6,067 bases of DNA. It comes from an uncultured Alphaproteobacteria bacterium (GTDB lineage: Bacteria; Pseudomonadota; Alphaproteobacteria; Paracaedibacterales; CAIULA01). The notes under the pieces were generated by a model. That model was not told where the DNA came from. It saw nothing but the letters and a program-made list of their open reading frames with translations, and did no database searches. This document shows positions 5,883 through 6,067 of the stretch, piece after piece. Location: contig CAIVFQ010000023.1 of the NCBI GenBank assembly GCA_903905285.1, positions 1 through 6,067 on the forward strand. Direction: 5' to 3'. The stretch's first letter is position 1. Every line of letters begins with the position of its first letter. The position numbers and the translations under genes are program-made.

Positions 5883-6067
5883 AGTTTATTGCATCAACTA
5901 TTAACAAATACTTAAATTTTGTTTATTTCTTTATAGTCTCCTAATTGGTTAAAACCTTCGCCTTCAGGCGAAAGAGACTTCAGTCCTTGTTTGTATTCTT
6001 AAAATTTTAGTAGAGATGGATTTGCATTTGTGCGTCTCATCTGGTACCCTGAGCCGCAGTAAAGCGC
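5883..6067. other. Intergenic tail without a convincing gene
   Basis: The first 60 bases are AT-rich and should hold the promoter of the leftward membrane-protein gene, but no clear -35/-10 pair stands out (TTGTTA followed by a poor CTATTG is the best). The middle carries the hairpin listed separately. The last 60 bases are richer in GC. A minus-strand frame is open from the window edge to a stop at 5999 (22 residues), and a plus-strand frame from ATG 6016 is open to the edge. Both are too short to call, so either could be the end or start of a gene outside the window. Confidence 0.4.
5947..5985. repeat. Hairpin cluster resembling an IS200/IS605-type end
   Basis: TTCGCC (5957-5962), loop TTCA and GGCGAA (5967-5972) form a perfect 6-bp stem with a tetraloop. 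It is flanked by GGTT-AA-AACC (5947-5956) and GACT-TC-AGTC (5976-5985). Compact imperfect palindromes of this look are typical of the ends of IS200/IS605-family elements, which have hairpins rather than terminal inverted repeats. No transposase is visible in the window, so it could be a remnant or the edge of an element continuing to the right. Read on the minus strand, the stem is followed by GG and then TTTT, so a weak terminator for a leftward gene is an alternative. Confidence 0.4.

Noticed and set aside
5999..6067. Minus-strand 22-residue open frame running in from the right edge
   Set aside because: It is too short to recognise, other frames are also open there, and no family motif is visible.

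Overview
The window is 6,067 bases of AT-leaning bacterial DNA. It holds four protein genes in two tail-to-tail pairs, plus a short non-coding tail that looks like part of an insertion-sequence end. No RNA genes or CRISPR arrays were seen. The moderate-to-low GC, the style of the regulator and the type of large fused oxidoreductase fit an alphaproteobacterium, perhaps a host-associated lineage such as Holosporales or Paracaedibacteraceae. That placement is an inference from overall look; there is no rRNA or other marker gene to fix it.

Left part (1-1832): the 3' part of a PAS-domain sensor histidine kinase on the plus strand runs in from outside the window. Its reading frame is open to base 1, so the first ATG at 166, inside the PAS domain, is not the true start. 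It converges with a minus-strand response regulator in which an XRE-type helix-turn-helix precedes the receiver domain, the reverse of the usual order. The two stop codons overlap by 4 bases. Position and domain content suggest a cognate two-component pair. Between 1833 and 1972 lies a divergent promoter region.

Centre (1973-5248): one long gene encodes a 1,091-residue iron-sulfur flavoprotein. It joins an uncharacterised helical N-terminal region, a GltD/NfnB-like part (cysteine-rich Fe-S domain, FAD site, NAD(P) site) and a PyrK/NfnA-like part (ferredoxin-reductase fold with a C-terminal four-cysteine cluster). In effect it is both subunits of an NfnAB-type NADH/NADPH/ferredoxin oxidoreductase in one chain. 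It is divergent from the regulator gene, so it is a natural candidate target for that regulator, though this is only inferred.

Right part (5253-6067): a minus-strand gene encodes a small, probably exported or membrane-anchored protein with no recognised family. It converges on the oxidoreductase gene with a 4-base gap. A perfect 10-bp inverted repeat wraps its ribosome-binding site and reaches into its start codon. The last 185 bases contain no convincing gene. They hold a compact hairpin and a second small palindrome resembling the ends of IS200/IS605-type elements.
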